A stretch of 64,000 nucleotides of DNA from a virus. The stretch spans positions 111,824 through 175,823 of the IMG/VR virus record IMGVR_UViG_3300023231_000004; one strand, written 5' to 3'. The translations under genes were made by a program, and so were the position numbers. The stretch's first letter is position 1; each line of letters starts with the position of its first letter. Shown piece after piece: positions 39,446 to 49,078 of the stretch. The notes beneath the pieces were generated by a model. The model did not search any database. It was not told the origin of the DNA and was given only the letters and a program-made list of their open reading frames with translations.

Positions 39446-42400
39446 CTAAAGGGCGGTAATCTCCATTGAAACCCTTTGGGGCTCAATGAGCATTCTACCA
39501 CCACCATCATGGACTGTATGAGTAATGTCGTTGTGAAAATAGAAGAACATATCGTACTCACCTGTATCGCTTTGCTCTTCAATGGTTAAGAATTGTTCTC
39601 TTGGTCCTTCTACGAAGCCTTCCCCGGCGTTTCCTCTGCCGTCTCCATTCCCATCTGTTAATCGAATATAGCCTTGAGATCTGTTCTTTGGGCCTTCATC
39701 TAGGTATTCTACCCTGTGCATTATGCCCTTTGTAATCTTTACGTCAGATCCAGTGCCCTTTCCGCCTACTAAGCTAAGTTTAGAGGTTGTAGGGTCTGAG
39801 GGATCTCCAAAATCACTTGGAATATAGCCTTCTCCTCTGTTTTCAGCTACCATGCTGACAATAGTACCAGAAGCATCTACTGAAATCTTGACAGTCGCGT
39901 CTTTTCCAGAGCCACCAGAGACTTCTAATATCTCTTGATCCTCATAGCCGGTGCCTCCATCGATGATAGAAGACTCTTTGACGCCACAAGAGGTTTTGTA
40001 GTACCTAAAGCCTCCGTCTGAAAGCATCATGCCCCTTCTCATTGTGTTAACTCTCCAGTTTTCTTCGTCTGCCAAAATGACATCCCCATCAATTACATCC
40101 CCATGCTTAGCTGGAGTGTTGTCTGGATAAGTAGGAACCCTAAAGTCAACAGATTCCGTTAAAACGTCAGGCTTGAATGGAGCAACGCCAGGGACCGTAA
40201 TCTCTTCTTCCGCTTGGTCTGGCCTACTTAATAAAGAACCTGGGTTAAAATGAAACACAGAGAAGTATCTAGCGTCATAAATGGTCTGGTCTTCTGGCCA
40301 AGCGTCAAACATCTTCATGTGAAGGGCTGTTGTTTTGAACCTATTGGGCTCATCGCTTAATCCTCCCCATCTTGGATAACTATTAGAGCTAGACTGCGTA
40401 CCCTGTGTGGAAGCAGAGAATATGTTGCCGATGGCATTAAAACTACCAGCGGTGCCTAAAGTAGATCTAGTGTCAGTCTGTAAGCCAAACTGTTGATCTA
40501 AGTTGAACTTCAAACCGTCACCCCTAAAGGAAATTCGGCACCTAGAAGCGATAACACCAACACAACTGGCGTTTTCATCTTGCTCGTCTGGCCAAATGGC
40601 CGGTAGAGAGATCTTATTGTCTCCAGTAGACCTCTTCTCAACGTAACCAAAGTAAGGAAGGGTGTAGTTCTTCTTAGAAGGGTCTGGAGCACTAGCAAAC
40701 CCATTATAGGAGTACTGAACGAAGTCTCGTTTTCCTACATGGCGATTTCTAATAAACAGGTGGTCAGAACCTAGAAGGTGGTCTACTCCGTTGGTAATAA
40801 AGTCCTTATGCCAGACGGCATTCCTAATTTCTGTATTTCTAGCCATCAAGGGCAGCATACCATACTCAAGAGAGACACCCGGCTCTGAACTTGTTCCACC
40901 ACGATTGTAGTCAGTTGACGAAACAACTTCGGCAGCTAAAGGATAAAAATCAATTGAACTGGGGCTATTAGGTCTAAAACCATACACGGGTGTCGTTATG
41001 CCACCAACTGGATCGTCTTCGTCATGTCTGTACAACCAATTAAACCTAGTTTGCTCTCCGGTTGCATAATCTCTTCTAGTAGCAAGCTCGAATGCGTCTA
41101 CTAGATTTTTCGATTCATTAGCGGTGTCATCTAAAGCAGAAAGACTCTCGATTGGAGAACATCTATCCTGATTAGGTGGGCCGTTTGTACCCACTTCTGC
41201 TGGCAGGTTGAGGGCCGTCTTGTCTCTACTGTTGAAAAACATACCCTTACCAGCGTAGGAAATTGAAACATTCCTATCGGGCAAATTGTCTACTAGGGCA
41301 GGCTCTCCAGTTGTAGCCACATATTCAAACTCTGTCTCTTGAAAGAAGAAGTCATTGGTAGAGTAGGAGCCATAGCCGGGCATTGGTCTAAGTGTTACGT
41401 TTTTTCTTACGCTAGAAAGCCCTTGCACATCTTCGGAGTTAAAACCACGAGGGAAAGTAGGCCCCCAGTACTCCATCATTTCATAAGGAGCGAATGGATC
41501 GGAGTCTTCCTTGGTGGTGTCTATGGGGGCGATAGCGTTAGTTCTAGCGATTACGTTTGCCTTGTTCTTTCCGCCAGCGAAGTTGCCCATTTGGTCAAAC
41601 GCTGTGATTTGAGTATAGCGATTAGAAGGAATAAAATCCCAATTCTTAGGGTCTTCACTATCTAGTACTGCATCGTCATTATTGCCCAGGTTCATATACC
41701 CAAGGGCACCAAATACCTGCGGATCTAAGTCTGTTAAAAAGTCCACTGGATAGCTACCATCTGGAACGGGAGAAGTGCTCCCGCCCAAGTAGTTCTTTAG
41801 GCCTAGGTAGAATCTATTACGCATCATGATCTCATAGCTTTGAGGATCAATTCTTTGCTTAGTGTAGTCTGGGGCAGAGGCGTTTAAGTATCTCTCGTCT
41901 CTAAAGAAATCGTCAGCACCAGCGACAAGCTTTTGAAACTGCCATCTCTGAACGCTAAACTTAGCGGCAATGCCACCATCTTGTCCCAGGTCTTGTGGAA
42001 TCCACTCGCCGTCTAAGAAGCTACACATTACAAGCTGATTTGCTTGAAAGTTTCTCGGCGTTCTGTTAGTGATCCTAATCTCTTCTTTTCGATACTCGTC
42101 ATCCTTGTCGTATCTGTTAACGTAGTTAGGGCCGAACAGGTATGGGTTTCCCTTTTGGATGTTGACGGGAATTCCACTACCAATACTTGACCCCTTATCC
42201 CAGTCTCCAATTTGGTTAAACGGAGCGTCTTTCTTGTATACTTGGTCGTGATCTAGGGAGTGTACGGTATCAGGATCGAACCCAGGAGAATTAACACTCA
42301 GAATATCTGTTGTAAGTCTTACGAGAACCTGTCTAGTACCAGCCTCGAACTTTCCTATTGTTCTGTTGTATGTAACGTCTAGTTCACCAGCACGAAGGTT

Positions 42401-43096
42401 GTCTGGATTTGCACGCCCACCCTCTATAACAGGCCTGTAACTAGCGATGCCGTCTTTGTCTTCTCTTTTTTCTGTTTCTCTAGCTCCATACTTCAAGCCC
42501 CCTTTGGTTCTAGGGATATCTGCGATGAAGGGTGCGTAAGTCGCAATCTCTTGAGCCATAGGACTCTTAGAAGAATCAAACAGGGAAATTGAAAGCCTTG
42601 GGGCAAACTTCTGCACAAACCTTCCGCCCACAACGTAGTATAACTCTGGGTGCCAAACGGCATCGCCTGAGCAACTATTCTTGATATCTCCCACCAGGTC
42701 TTCGGCTTGGTCTAAGTTAAAACTGTAATCACTAAAGTAATCTTCGGAATCGCTTTCGTGTCTATACTTCTCTCTAAGTACTAAGTCGTTAGCAATAGAA
42801 GCCCATTCAGCCTCAGGCTTAACAGCTTCGTCTACGACGGGGTAGGTATTTAGGGCAGTTGTTTCGTATGCTCTATCGTCATCATCCCATCTCATAATCT
42901 CCGCAACGCCAGTCAAGACACCACCATACAACTCTCCAGGCGTGCAAGTGGCACCTAATGGGTCTATTGTAATATAAGGGGCAAATTGAGCACCAGTTTG
43001 ATGACTCTTAGCAAAATCTTCCAGGGTATCCAGATCAAAAATCTGCATACCGACCAACTTCATAATTGGGTCGTTTGTTTGAATTGTATGGTCCAT
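39446..43096 (-). CDS. Large tail/baseplate-type structural protein
   Basis: A 1,216-aa protein, Gly/Asp/Asn/Pro rich, with almost no long hydrophobic stretch. Around residues 1045-1110 it has glycine-rich repeats of the G-x-G-Y type (IIDGGTGYEDQ, AENRGEGYIPSD, VGGKGTGSDV) that are common in baseplate and tail proteins of large aquatic phages. The N-terminus is MDHTIQTNDPIMKLVG. It is separated from the next upstream gene by six bases. Exact role unknown. Confidence 0.65.
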   Translation of the reverse strand: MDHTIQTNDPIMKLVGMQIFDLDTLEDFAKSHQTGAQFAPYITIDPLGATCTPGELYGGVLTGVAEIMRWDDDDRAYETTALNTYPVVDEAVKPEAEWASIANDLVLREKYRHESDSEDYFSDYSFNLDQAEDLVGDIKNSCSGDAVWHPELYYVVGGRFVQKFAPRLSISLFDSSKSPMAQEIATYAPFIADIPRTKGGLKYGARETEKREDKDGIASYRPVIEGGRANPDNLRAGELDVTYNRTIGKFEAGTRQVLVRLTTDILSVNSPGFDPDTVHSLDHDQVYKKDAPFNQIGDWDKGSSIGSGIPVNIQKGNPYLFGPNYVNRYDKDDEYRKEEIRITNRTPRNFQANQLVMCSFLDGEWIPQDLGQDGGIAAKFSVQRWQFQKLVAGADDFFRDERYLNASAPDYTKQRIDPQSYEIMMRNRFYLGLKNYLGGSTSPVPDGSYPVDFLTDLDPQVFGALGYMNLGNNDDAVLDSEDPKNWDFIPSNRYTQITAFDQMGNFAGGKNKANVIARTNAIAPIDTTKEDSDPFAPYEMMEYWGPTFPRGFNSEDVQGLSSVRKNVTLRPMPGYGSYSTNDFFFQETEFEYVATTGEPALVDNLPDRNVSISYAGKGMFFNSRDKTALNLPAEVGTNGPPNQDRCSPIESLSALDDTANESKNLVDAFELATRRDYATGEQTRFNWLYRHDEDDPVGGITTPVYGFRPNSPSSIDFYPLAAEVVSSTDYNRGGTSSEPGVSLEYGMLPLMARNTEIRNAVWHKDFITNGVDHLLGSDHLFIRNRHVGKRDFVQYSYNGFASAPDPSKKNYTLPYFGYVEKRSTGDNKISLPAIWPDEQDENASCVGVIASRCRISFRGDGLKFNLDQQFGLQTDTRSTLGTAGSFNAIGNIFSASTQGTQSSSNSYPRWGGLSDEPNRFKTTALHMKMFDAWPEDQTIYDARYFSVFHFNPGSLLSRPDQAEEEITVPGVAPFKPDVLTESVDFRVPTYPDNTPAKHGDVIDGDVILADEENWRVNTMRRGMMLSDGGFRYYKTSCGVKESSIIDGGTGYEDQEILEVSGGSGKDATVKISVDASGTIVSMVAENRGEGYIPSDFGDPSDPTTSKLSLVGGKGTGSDVKITKGIMHRVEYLDEGPKNRSQGYIRLTDGNGDGRGNAGEGFVEGPREQFLTIEEQSDTGEYDMFFYFHNDITHTVHDGGGRMLIEPQRVSMEITAL

Positions 43097-43102
43097 AATA
43101 TC

Positions 43103-46100
43103 CTAAACTTCAAAGTGAGTGTTAACTGGCTTTCCAGCAGGAAGAGACGGGTGAACTGATCTACTAGCAGGAGGACTTGGAGCCCTAGTTGCTGAGTTTG
43201 CCTTCACGTTTCTCTTGTCTGCTTCCGTTGGAGCCTTGTCTATAGCAGCCCTTGTGGCTACGGATGGTCTACTGGTGTCACTAAATCCGGTTCTTTTCTT
43301 TTGTCCAGATTTTCCGTCTTCGCCTACATGTGTAGTAGTTGTCTCTTCTAGTGCTGCAACCTCTGTAATTCCAAGGTCTTCTCCCCTTTGCACCCTCTCT
43401 GCCCAAGAGTCTGCAAACCTTGAAGCACCATTGATAGAATCTAGGCTTTGCTTCATAACGGCATAGTTAACAGACTTCTGAGCCTTGCCCATGCCCTTTC
43501 TGATAAGAGCATTTCTTTCGTCTGTGATCTGTTGTCTTTGTCTTGAAATCTGAGAAATCAAGTCTTGTCTTTGTTTTTGAAGTCTACCAAACCTTGGCGT
43601 ATAAATGTTCATTGAGTAGTTAGTATTGACTCCATCAGAAGCACCAATAGACACGTCGATATTAGTAACCAATGGGCCACCTTCAATAAGCGAACTACAA
43701 AGAGTGTTACCAGATGGTAATCCTTCATAACTTAAACTACCATTCTCTGTGAATAACTGTAGGCTATTTGAGAACTGTGCTTGTAGCTTACCAGCTTCGT
43801 CCATCAGTTGATAACCAGCGTAGTTCCATGGTGCTAAGTTTTCATCCTTAATAAAGTCCACCTTACCTGGGATCTCAGCGTATGTTTTACTATCAGACTC
43901 TACTTGAGAAGACAACCAAGGGCCGTAACACCTCTCTTGAGACATCAAAGGAATAACGACTAAGTCTGGATAAACAGGAGATGGATTAGTCATGTTAAGA
44001 ACAGACAACGAATTAGCAGATAGACTTTTCAGGGCCGCTCTGTGTGCGTTGAATGCGTTTGCCATAGGATCAGTATTAGAAGTGAAATCACCTTCTACGT
44101 TAATTATGTCTGTATCACCAGGAAGGAAATTTGGGGACTTGCCTTTAATAGCTGGCTTCTCTAGTCCATTTACACCCTTGACTGTATCCATAGCCAAGAA
44201 GTGCTTAATGGCACCAGCTTGATAAGTTTGAAATGGGCCATCTTTCATTCTTGAATCAATTGTACTTTGGATTTGGGCAGGTAAAGTAATAAGGGCATAC
44301 ACGTGGTTAGAGTCTTGGTTAGCAGGGGCGGTGTTTACCAACTCTCCGCTTTGCAAGATGTCCCAGTATCTCATGAAGTCTTCTTCTAATACGTCTGTTC
44401 CGTCTACCCCTCCTCGACTATCGGGTGTGCCATCTCCGCTAGAAGGGATAAAGTGCGACTTGTAGATTGGATATGAGTCTACGAACTTGCCTTTTGATTC
44501 ACTCCAAATTTGACTAGGTGGAGTAATCTTTCCAATGTCATCTACTTCTCTGGCAAAAACTTCTGTTCTAACGTTGTAATTGACTCTTGGGGGCATGTAG
44601 AATCTTTCATCAAGCTCACACTTAACAAAAGCAACAAATTTGGTTCTATCTGGGGAGCCCTCTTCTGTGTATTCCTGGTTAGGGAAATCAGACATTTGGT
44701 CTTCTTCCATGTTCTCAAGCTGATTGGTAACATCTGGGATAATATACCCCTCTCTAGTTACTGCTTGTTGAGCTATTGAACCTTCTGGCATCTTGCTAAA
44801 GTTCAAGAACTGACTATTGTCAAACCTTGCGTAACAAGTGACTCTATTTTGCTCCGTTAAGAAGTTGGTCAAGTCTCTAGGCATAAGAGCCTGCTGAGTG
44901 CCAAGGGGCAACTTCGACGTGTCTGGAATTAGCCTGTGGTGCTCATCCGTTAGTAGATTGTTAAACAAGCCGAATTCGTAGAAACCACCTTGTGGCTCAG
45001 GTCTATAGTTAAACTCGTGTTTGTCGTTTACTCCGTTGTAGTCAGACTGCAAGGCTCCATATCGTCTATCAAACACAAACGAAGCACCATCTAAATAATT
45101 TCCAACAAGAGAAGATACGCCATTTTCAATGCCCAGGTCCAAGTAGGCCTTGTGGACATTCTCATTAAGGGTCTCTGTGAAGAGTCTCATTTGATAAAGC
45201 TGGAAATTATACTGACTGTCGTAAAGTACGCCAATGTTGTCAGAGATCTTCCTAGGCATAAATCCAAACGGACCCCATTGCAATTCGTTTACACGCTCAT
45301 CGTCTGCCGTAGAAGCTACGGTAGGGATGGCTAGTTTGCTCGTCGACTTTAGGCCGATAACATTTGAATAGAAAGAGTTGGTTTCCTTAGGAATCTTGAC
45401 CAAGAATTTTCTTCCTAAATTTTGATCTGCAACCCCTTTGACAAAGTTATAGATCTTTAGGGCGTTGTCTGTGTGTTTTTCTGAAAGCCTTGGTACAGAT
45501 TTAAACACAGATTCGTGCTTAGTAAGCTTCTCTTGAATAAGGGCAATAACGTCTTCTGCTTTTGAGTTTGCGTTATTTAAGATAGACTTAATTTCTTTTA
45601 TAAAAGCCTTCTCTTCTGGAGAGATGCCTGGACGCTTATCATTTAGCGACTCTTTAAGAGTGCTGTTAACAAGCTCCTTCCAGTTTTTATTACCTGTGGA
45701 CTCAAACTTCTGCAAGCTAGTAACAATCCTGTTACCAGAATTATAGAATGCAGCAAGTCCAGCCTCAGGTAGTCCAATCTTTAAACCCCTCTTGTAATAC
45801 AAAGGGTATCCGAAAGGGGGATTACAAGGAGAAGCAGGAAGACCATCTTCTCCCATGTAGTTTCTTTCTGATCTAAAAATACACCTAGGCACAGTGACGG
45901 CATAGTTATTAGAAAGATTAGTAGGAACAGAAATATCAAAAGCTGGATTGCTAGGATCAGACGTTCTAAGTAAACTTCCTTGGATGATGTCGTCTTCTTC
46001 TGTAGACTCCATATAAAGGTCATTGTACTGTAACAAGAATTCTTTCCAAGCCTCAAAAGAGACCGACGCGGCACGTAGTTCTATTTCTGTAGCTACATAG

Positions 46101-47962
46101 TAATTCCCAACGCCATTGGCATTCAAGCTAGTTGTGTCGAGCATAATCTGTTGAAACGAACCATAGCCACGAGGAATAGTGATTGCATCCTTGCCCAAAA
46201 ATCCATAGAATGGCAGCACTTGCTGTTTCAAAGAATTCGACAGGTGCCACTGCTCACTAATTTGTTGCTGTAGTCTATTTGGTAGTCCATTTTGAGACTT
46301 GCGGACTTCTAGGTGGTCTCTATCTCCATTTGTCGTGAAGTAGTGCATTTCTACTTCTTGAGCACCTACGATAAACTTGTCTGTCGAGATGTTGGATAAT
46401 TCATACCCAACTTCTTTGGACGTTACGTTGATATTGTCTTTTTCTAAGTTCTTAATGAACTTATCAATAGCACCATACTCAGGTTTAACACTTCTATCAA
46501 TAGTGTCAATACGAATAATTCCAGCGATTAGGTTCTCTGGCTCATTGTTTTCGATTGCTCTCTTGTTTTGCTTGTAGTAGTAGTCACAGCCTGGGTGGTC
46601 AATAACAGGAAGCAGTGACACATACAGGTCATGACTAATGGTCTCACAAAACTCTTGCAAGAACTCCATCAGTGTCATTTGGTCAAAGTCAAAGAAGTAC
46701 ATAGGAGGAATCTTCTCTGATGGCAGACCAGTAAAGTCGACAACGTAGTTAAATCCTCGGAAGTTAATTCTACCTCCGAAGTTCTTAACTTCATACTCTT
46801 CTGGAAGAGGTCCAGCAAATCCCATAAGTGCGTTGATACCCTGAACAATCCTGTAGAACGGCACGCCCTTTTCACATCTACGACAATAAGACGTTCCAGT
46901 GAATGGAAATTCGTTAGGAAGATTTCTATTTCCATCACCGTCTGTATCAAACAATCTGTCAATTATAGAATCTCTAACGGCTCCAGGTCCAATTCTACCA
47001 AAGATAGTTCCTAGCCAATCAGATCTAGCATAACTATCTGTGTATTGTGGAATAGAATCCATAGTAAATGGATCAACTCCACCCCTATAGATAACAGTAC
47101 CATTAGACTGAACGTCCTTTGTTAGAATTCCGCTATTCTCATAGAACGTATTCATCCTGTTACGAAGCTGTGTCGTAGGGTTGTACTCAAGAAAGCCAAA
47201 AATGTTAATTAGGTTTGGGCAATTAAGAGTAGAATCAGAGTAATTGTTAAGAATCAAAGTTGTGTTTGATAAGATTTCTCTTGGGTCAACGACGGTTGTG
47301 TCATAAAGATTCTTGCCTTCTGTGTTGTTGCTCTCTTTATATCTTTGCAGGATTCCGCCAAAGACGAAGTGGCCGCTACCAACCGCATTGTGGTTGTCAT
47401 AGGTTATGCTAGACTTGTCGACAACCGTATAAGTTCGACCATTACCACCAGATCCAGAGATATCCGAGTTTTCTATATCTACATATTCCCCAGGATTAAG
47501 CTCTTGTAGTACGCCAGAGACCTCTCTTATTGGTAGCTCAAGAATAGGATTGAAAGTGTGGTAGTCATAGATGTCGTCAAAGGTCTTTCTCCAAGACTGC
47601 TCTATGGTTGCAAAACCCTTTCCAAATTTAAAGAACACAGGAGACCCAACTGGAGGCGGATTGAATTCATCTTCAACGCCATTGTGATAAACGTCGTCAC
47701 CAATACCAAGGCCGAAGCCATCAGAAGTATTAAACTCGTCATCCACAAGAGAGACGCTTAACATAGAACTAGAGTCCCCAAAAGCACCCTGGGCAGAAAA
47801 ATTCCTGACAGAACCACCTAAGAAGGTTTGTTGTGTAAACCCCTCGTTGTTCAATGTCCATCCAGCGGCAGAGTATGACTCTGGAACCGCACCGCTCCCA
47901 GGCCAGCTACTTCCATAAGCACCTGATGCTGGATTAACGCTATATCCTAAATCTGAACTCAT
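43103..47962 (-). CDS. Very large tail/baseplate hub-type protein
   Basis: A 1,619-aa structural protein with ribosome site AGAGG. Notable parts are a CRRCEK pair near residue 360, FDFDQMTLMEFLQEFCETI, a helix-rich middle (KAFIKEIKSILNNANSK, EDVIALIQEKL) and a C-terminal coiled coil (LQKQRQDLISQISRQRQQ) followed by a Pro/Ser/Ala-rich tail. The MTLMEFLQEF stretch resembles hub-type domains that sit on the tail tip, but that is weak. Expressed with the other tail genes. Confidence 0.6.
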   Translation of the reverse strand: MSSDLGYSVNPASGAYGSSWPGSGAVPESYSAAGWTLNNEGFTQQTFLGGSVRNFSAQGAFGDSSSMLSVSLVDDEFNTSDGFGLGIGDDVYHNGVEDEFNPPPVGSPVFFKFGKGFATIEQSWRKTFDDIYDYHTFNPILELPIREVSGVLQELNPGEYVDIENSDISGSGGNGRTYTVVDKSSITYDNHNAVGSGHFVFGGILQRYKESNNTEGKNLYDTTVVDPREILSNTTLILNNYSDSTLNCPNLINIFGFLEYNPTTQLRNRMNTFYENSGILTKDVQSNGTVIYRGGVDPFTMDSIPQYTDSYARSDWLGTIFGRIGPGAVRDSIIDRLFDTDGDGNRNLPNEFPFTGTSYCRRCEKGVPFYRIVQGINALMGFAGPLPEEYEVKNFGGRINFRGFNYVVDFTGLPSEKIPPMYFFDFDQMTLMEFLQEFCETISHDLYVSLLPVIDHPGCDYYYKQNKRAIENNEPENLIAGIIRIDTIDRSVKPEYGAIDKFIKNLEKDNINVTSKEVGYELSNISTDKFIVGAQEVEMHYFTTNGDRDHLEVRKSQNGLPNRLQQQISEQWHLSNSLKQQVLPFYGFLGKDAITIPRGYGSFQQIMLDTTSLNANGVGNYYVATEIELRAASVSFEAWKEFLLQYNDLYMESTEEDDIIQGSLLRTSDPSNPAFDISVPTNLSNNYAVTVPRCIFRSERNYMGEDGLPASPCNPPFGYPLYYKRGLKIGLPEAGLAAFYNSGNRIVTSLQKFESTGNKNWKELVNSTLKESLNDKRPGISPEEKAFIKEIKSILNNANSKAEDVIALIQEKLTKHESVFKSVPRLSEKHTDNALKIYNFVKGVADQNLGRKFLVKIPKETNSFYSNVIGLKSTSKLAIPTVASTADDERVNELQWGPFGFMPRKISDNIGVLYDSQYNFQLYQMRLFTETLNENVHKAYLDLGIENGVSSLVGNYLDGASFVFDRRYGALQSDYNGVNDKHEFNYRPEPQGGFYEFGLFNNLLTDEHHRLIPDTSKLPLGTQQALMPRDLTNFLTEQNRVTCYARFDNSQFLNFSKMPEGSIAQQAVTREGYIIPDVTNQLENMEEDQMSDFPNQEYTEEGSPDRTKFVAFVKCELDERFYMPPRVNYNVRTEVFAREVDDIGKITPPSQIWSESKGKFVDSYPIYKSHFIPSSGDGTPDSRGGVDGTDVLEEDFMRYWDILQSGELVNTAPANQDSNHVYALITLPAQIQSTIDSRMKDGPFQTYQAGAIKHFLAMDTVKGVNGLEKPAIKGKSPNFLPGDTDIINVEGDFTSNTDPMANAFNAHRAALKSLSANSLSVLNMTNPSPVYPDLVVIPLMSQERCYGPWLSSQVESDSKTYAEIPGKVDFIKDENLAPWNYAGYQLMDEAGKLQAQFSNSLQLFTENGSLSYEGLPSGNTLCSSLIEGGPLVTNIDVSIGASDGVNTNYSMNIYTPRFGRLQKQRQDLISQISRQRQQITDERNALIRKGMGKAQKSVNYAVMKQSLDSINGASRFADSWAERVQRGEDLGITEVAALEETTTTHVGEDGKSGQKKRTGFSDTSRPSVATRAAIDKAPTEADKRNVKANSATRAPSPPASRSVHPSLPAGKPVNTHFEV

Positions 47963-47976
47963 ATTTTACCTCTGTA

Positions 47977-48540
47977 TTATCCAAACCTTGTTGGTGGTTT
48001 TCCTGCTTCGTCTGTAAAAATCGGGTCTCCGCTACTATCTACGGCATCGTAGTCTACGTCTCTCTCGCTATATCTATTATAGCTATTTGTGGGCGAAAAG
48101 GTAAGAGAATAATCCACCTTAAACGGCACAGGCACTTCTATCGTCGAGAAGAGACTGGTCGCAGGCGGAACCCACCTTGGATAGTGGTGTATGTAAGGAA
48201 AGAATACACCAAGATTTGCATAGTAAGGCTCTTCGCTGTAGGAAATGTCTCTAGGTGGAGAAAGAAAAGAGTCTTTAATACCCTGGACTTCTCCAGAATT
48301 GCCTAGTATCTGTTCATAAGACCCAGAATTTTCAGGATAAGTGTGAAGAACACCCGACTCGTGGGTTTCTGGACTAGGATAGTGTCTATTTATACCAGAA
48401 TAGAACCTAGGCACTTGACCACTAGTGGCGTGAAGATCTATATCTTGACCTCCGCTACCTTGTATGTTTTGATCGTAAAAATTACCTTCACCAGATGCGA
48501 CTACCCATCCGCTTTCAATAGGGCCTTGAAGAATGGTCAT
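47977..48540 (-). CDS. Structural protein, tail-associated
   Basis: A 187-aa, Tyr/Pro/Gly/Ser-rich protein (FYSGINRHYPSPETHESG, FFPYIHHYPRWVPP) with low-complexity character typical of tail-tip components. Its start overlaps the stop of the inserted HNH gene (TAATG) with ribosome site AAAGGTGG. No family. Confidence 0.5.
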   Translation of the reverse strand: MTILQGPIESGWVVASGEGNFYDQNIQGSGGQDIDLHATSGQVPRFYSGINRHYPSPETHESGVLHTYPENSGSYEQILGNSGEVQGIKDSFLSPPRDISYSEEPYYANLGVFFPYIHHYPRWVPPATSLFSTIEVPVPFKVDYSLTFSPTNSYNRYSERDVDYDAVDSSGDPIFTDEAGKPPTRFG

Positions 48541-49076
48541 TATTTTCCACCTTTTCTTAAATTATCTGCGGCCCATAATGGCTGTAAGTTCTTATAGCTG
48601 AAACACTTCCTTTGCTGCTCTGGTTTTGTCAAGTCAAACTGACAGCAGGGCTTAATATGGCCCATGTGCCAATCTCCGTAATTATCCCAAGTCATATCCT
48701 CAGTAAATCGTAATTCTAAGTGCTGTCTTAGCTCTTTCATAGAACATCCTATTAAGACCTTTGTATTGTCTACTTTGGGTAGCCCTTTCAAAGCACGACA
48801 AACCCTAGTTCTTAGGCTATCCTCTATTCTAAACTGAGGACATTCTTTCCTTTTTTTTCTTTTATACTCAACCGTCTTGGATATCCTGGCTTTAGCATTT
48901 TTTGCATAGCTATCTCTGTTTCTCTTGTTTACAAGTTTCCTATCTTGGTCGTGGTACTCTTTAGTGTGCAGACTTCTACAGTCACGACACTGTTTGCGAA
49001 ACTTCTTTGTATCAGCTCGAACTTGAAAAAATTCGTCTGTAGCTGGTTTGTCTGTGTTACATTTAGTACAAATCAT
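48540..49076 (-). CDS. HNH endonuclease inserted in the tail operon
   Basis: A 178-aa protein with N-terminal CTKCNTDKPA and KQCRDCRSL zinc knuckles. The catalytic segment is DWHMGHIKPCCQFD with KNLQPLWAADNLRKGGK, as in phage HNH enzymes. The usual WHxDH appears as WHMGH. It lies between two tail genes with only short overlaps. It is related in layout to the + strand HNH gene at 23370 but differs in its N-terminus. Confidence 0.8.
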   Translation of the reverse strand: MICTKCNTDKPATDEFFQVRADTKKFRKQCRDCRSLHTKEYHDQDRKLVNKRNRDSYAKNAKARISKTVEYKRKKRKECPQFRIEDSLRTRVCRALKGLPKVDNTKVLIGCSMKELRQHLELRFTEDMTWDNYGDWHMGHIKPCCQFDLTKPEQQRKCFSYKNLQPLWAADNLRKGGK

Positions 49077-49078
49077 GA

